From the NCBI GenBank assembly GCA_900540455.1, contig UQGD01000024.1, positions 1 through 33,426 of the forward strand: 33,426 nucleotides of DNA, in the 5' to 3' direction. This document shows positions 31,904-33,426 of the stretch, in pieces. The position numbers were made by a program, and so were the translations under genes. Each line of letters begins with the position of its first letter. The first letter of the stretch is position 1. The notes beneath the pieces were generated by a model, which did no database searches, was not told where the DNA came from, and saw only the letters and a list, made by a program, of their open reading frames with translations. Source of the stretch: an uncultured Faecalibacterium sp. Its GTDB lineage: Bacteria; Bacillota; Clostridia; Oscillospirales; Ruminococcaceae.

Positions 31904-33340
31904 ATGACGAACGAAGAATTGGTCCGTGCCGTACTGGAAAAAGTAGGCGGTAAGGACAACGTCGTCACCGCAACCAACTGCATGACCCGTCTGCGTCTGG
32001 AAGTCCGTGAGGACGCCAAGATCGACGAGGCCGGACTGAAGGGCATCGAGGGTGTGATGGGCATCGTCCACGACCGCACCAATAAGGTGGAAGTTGTGGT
32101 AGGCCCCGGCAAGTGCCGCAAGTGCGCAGACATCTGCCGTGACATGGGCATCCCTGCCAGCAGCGACAATGCCAACGACTGGCAGGCCAACAAGGCTGCT
32201 GTCAAGGCCAACCAGAAGCAGAGCCCCATCAAGGGCATGCTCAAGACCTTTGGCGATATCTTTGTTCCGTTGATCCCCGGCGTTGTGGCCGCCGGTCTGT
32301 GCGCAGGCTTTACCTCGCTGATCGGCCAGGTCATGCCCAACTGGGCAGAGAGCTCCTTCTGGAGTGTGGTGTATAACCTGCTGGGTCTGGTCAACTCTGC
32401 ATTCCTGGCTTATCTGCCGGCATGGGCTGGCTACCGTGCTGCTGAGCGGTTCGGCGCTACCCCCATCCTGGGCGGCATGCTGGGCATGATCACCGGCCTG
32501 GACGGCATCAACCAGATCGCAAAGGTCCTGGGCCTGTTCGACGAGGCAGTGCCTCTGGATTCCATCCTGCGCGCTGGCCGCGGCGGCGTTCTGGCTGCTG
32601 TGCTGGGCGTTTGGGTCCTGGCTAAGGTGGAAAAGTGGGTCCGCAAGCGTATGCCGGATTCTCTGGACATCATGTTCACCCCCATCTGCACCCTGATCAT
32701 CTGCCTGATCCCCTACATCCTGGTCATTATGCCCGCTACCGGTTACCTCTCCACCGCACTGTGCTGGGTCGTGGAGAAGCTGTGCATGAGCGATGTGCTG
32801 ATCGTCCGCATCATTGCCGGTTATGTGGCTACTGCTCTGTTCCTGCCCATGGTGGCCATGGGTATGCACCATGGTCTGGTGGCTCTGTACACTGTGCAGC
32901 TGGCAACCTTTGGTTACGTTACCCTGTATCCGGCTCTGGCTATGGCTGGTGCTGGCCAGGTGGGCGCTGCCATCGCTATCTGGCTCAAGGCTAAGAAGTG
33001 CGGCAACGACCGTCTGAAGAACGTCATCACCGGTGCTCTGCCTGCAGGTTTCCTGGGCGTCGGCGAGCCTCTGATCTACGGTGTCACCCTACCCATGGGC
33101 AAGCCCTTCCTGACGGCTGGTCTGGGCGCTGGCTTCGGCGGTGCTTTCGTTATGGCTATGCAGGTCGCTGCTACCGCATGGGGCCCCTCCGGTCTGCTGG
33201 CTCTGTTCGTCATGACCGCTGGCCCTGCCGGCACCGCTGCTTCGGTGGGCTTCTACGCAGTGGGCCTGCTGATCAGCTATGTGATGGGCTTTATCATCAC
33301 CAACGCAATGGTCTCTGTTGAGGAAGTTGCCAATGCCTAA
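31904..33340 (+). CDS. murP: PTS N-acetylmuramic acid transporter, EIIBC
   Basis: The 478-residue protein has an N-terminal EIIB domain with the phosphorylated cysteine in NCMTRLRLEV (C26) and a DRTNKVEVVVGPGK block. A membrane EIIC domain (about 105-475) carries LIPGVVAAGLCAGF, MGMHHGLVALY and GVGEPLIYGVTLP. Glucose-family EIIBC without EIIA is the MurP/SacP layout, so EIIA must come from elsewhere. It would import MurNAc as the 6-phosphate, the substrate of the MurQ protein encoded upstream. The 3' half is rich in GCT and GGT codons, unlike the GCC/GGC bias of neighbours, which may reflect high expression. Its stop overlaps the next start by 8 bases. Confidence 0.92.
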   Translation: MTNEELVRAVLEKVGGKDNVVTATNCMTRLRLEVREDAKIDEAGLKGIEGVMGIVHDRTNKVEVVVGPGKCRKCADICRDMGIPASSDNANDWQANKAAVKANQKQSPIKGMLKTFGDIFVPLIPGVVAAGLCAGFTSLIGQVMPNWAESSFWSVVYNLLGLVNSAFLAYLPAWAGYRAAERFGATPILGGMLGMITGLDGINQIAKVLGLFDEAVPLDSILRAGRGGVLAAVLGVWVLAKVEKWVRKRMPDSLDIMFTPICTLIICLIPYILVIMPATGYLSTALCWVVEKLCMSDVLIVRIIAGYVATALFLPMVAMGMHHGLVALYTVQLATFGYVTLYPALAMAGAGQVGAAIAIWLKAKKCGNDRLKNVITGALPAGFLGVGEPLIYGVTLPMGKPFLTAGLGAGFGGAFVMAMQVAATAWGPSGLLALFVMTAGPAGTAASVGFYAVGLLISYVMGFIITNAMVSVEEVANA

Positions 33341-33426
33341 AATTCTCGGACGGTCAGTTTATCTGACAGAGTTTGAGAACCAGAGCGCGCCGCTTGCCGC
33401 ACCTGCGGCGGGCGGAGCGCCTGTTT
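33333..33426 (+). CDS. mupG: Start of a DUF871/MupG-like protein (partial)
   Basis: An ATG at 33333, inside the end of murP, opens a frame that stays open to the window end (31 codons). It begins MPKILGRSVYLTEFENQ, which resembles the N-terminus of DUF871 proteins such as MupG (G-x-S-V/I-Y, then a stretch with F-E). MupG is a 6-phospho-N-acetylmuramidase that splits MurNAc-6P-GlcNAc, fitting the murQ-murP operon. Only 31 residues are visible, so this rests on the N-terminal pattern and on context. The 8-base overlap suggests translational coupling. Confidence 0.6.
   Translation, partial: MPKILGRSVYLTEFENQSAPLAAPAAGGAPV

Noticed and set aside
1..33426. Mobile elements, integrases, toxin-antitoxin pairs, tRNA genes
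   Set aside because: No transposase, integrase, terminal repeat pair, toxin-antitoxin pair or tRNA-like cloverleaf could be recognised; the gene content is mostly metabolic and transport.

Overview
The window is about 33.4 kb of GC-rich bacterial chromosome (I estimate high-50s % GC) with Gram-positive (Firmicutes) signals: AGGAGG ribosome binding sites, sigma-A-type promoters, a T-box leader, YtrA-type GntR and RpiR regulators, and KdpDE-like signalling. Protein sequences and gene content fit an anaerobic gut clostridium of the Oscillospiraceae, most like Faecalibacterium; that assignment is my inference from recognition, not a search. I see no rRNA, tRNA, CRISPR, phage or insertion sequence. 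It looks like ordinary chromosome with compact operons separated by strong intrinsic terminators.

Region 1 (1-9800), branched-chain amino acids. The end of ilvC, then ilvD and a DUF815 AAA ATPase run on the plus strand. ilvA follows on the minus strand with its own promoter, whose -10 lies inside a perfect 25-nt palindrome. leuA-leuC-leuD-leuB form a minus-strand operon behind a T-box leader and a TTGACT-17-TAAACT promoter. Together these give threonine to 2-oxobutanoate, the acetohydroxy acid steps to valine/isoleucine precursors, and the leucine branch, with separate controls.

Region 2 (9900-17700), export and signalling. A MacB/FtsX-like ABC ATPase and a large coiled-coil permease (minus) are divergent from a KdpD-like kinase, a KdpE-like regulator and an ArsB/NhaD-type membrane permease (plus). 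The last three have overlapping reading frames.

Region 3 (17700-25770). A C69 dipeptidase (minus) is divergent from a 1-phosphofructokinase (plus). Next is a 900-residue protein that appears to be a catalytically dead superfamily 2 helicase fused to seven helicase-associated repeats. A self-contained GntR-ABC ATPase-ABC permease operon follows, with a perfect palindromic operator at its start site.

Region 4 (25770-29790), redox and sulfur metabolism. A secreted or anchored protein with two tandem FMN-binding-like domains, each with a D-x-x-S-G-A-T motif, is followed by a cysteine desulfidase-like enzyme and a FucO-type iron alcohol dehydrogenase.

Region 5 (29790-33426), N-acetylmuramic acid recovery. 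A MurR-like RpiR regulator (minus) is divergent from murQ, murP and the start of a probable mupG (plus), with an inverted repeat placed between the facing promoters.

The most unusual items are the pseudo-helicase with its helicase-associated repeat array, the double FMN-domain protein, the kinase-regulator-permease operon, the ilvA palindrome, and a possible small RNA near 10.0 kb.
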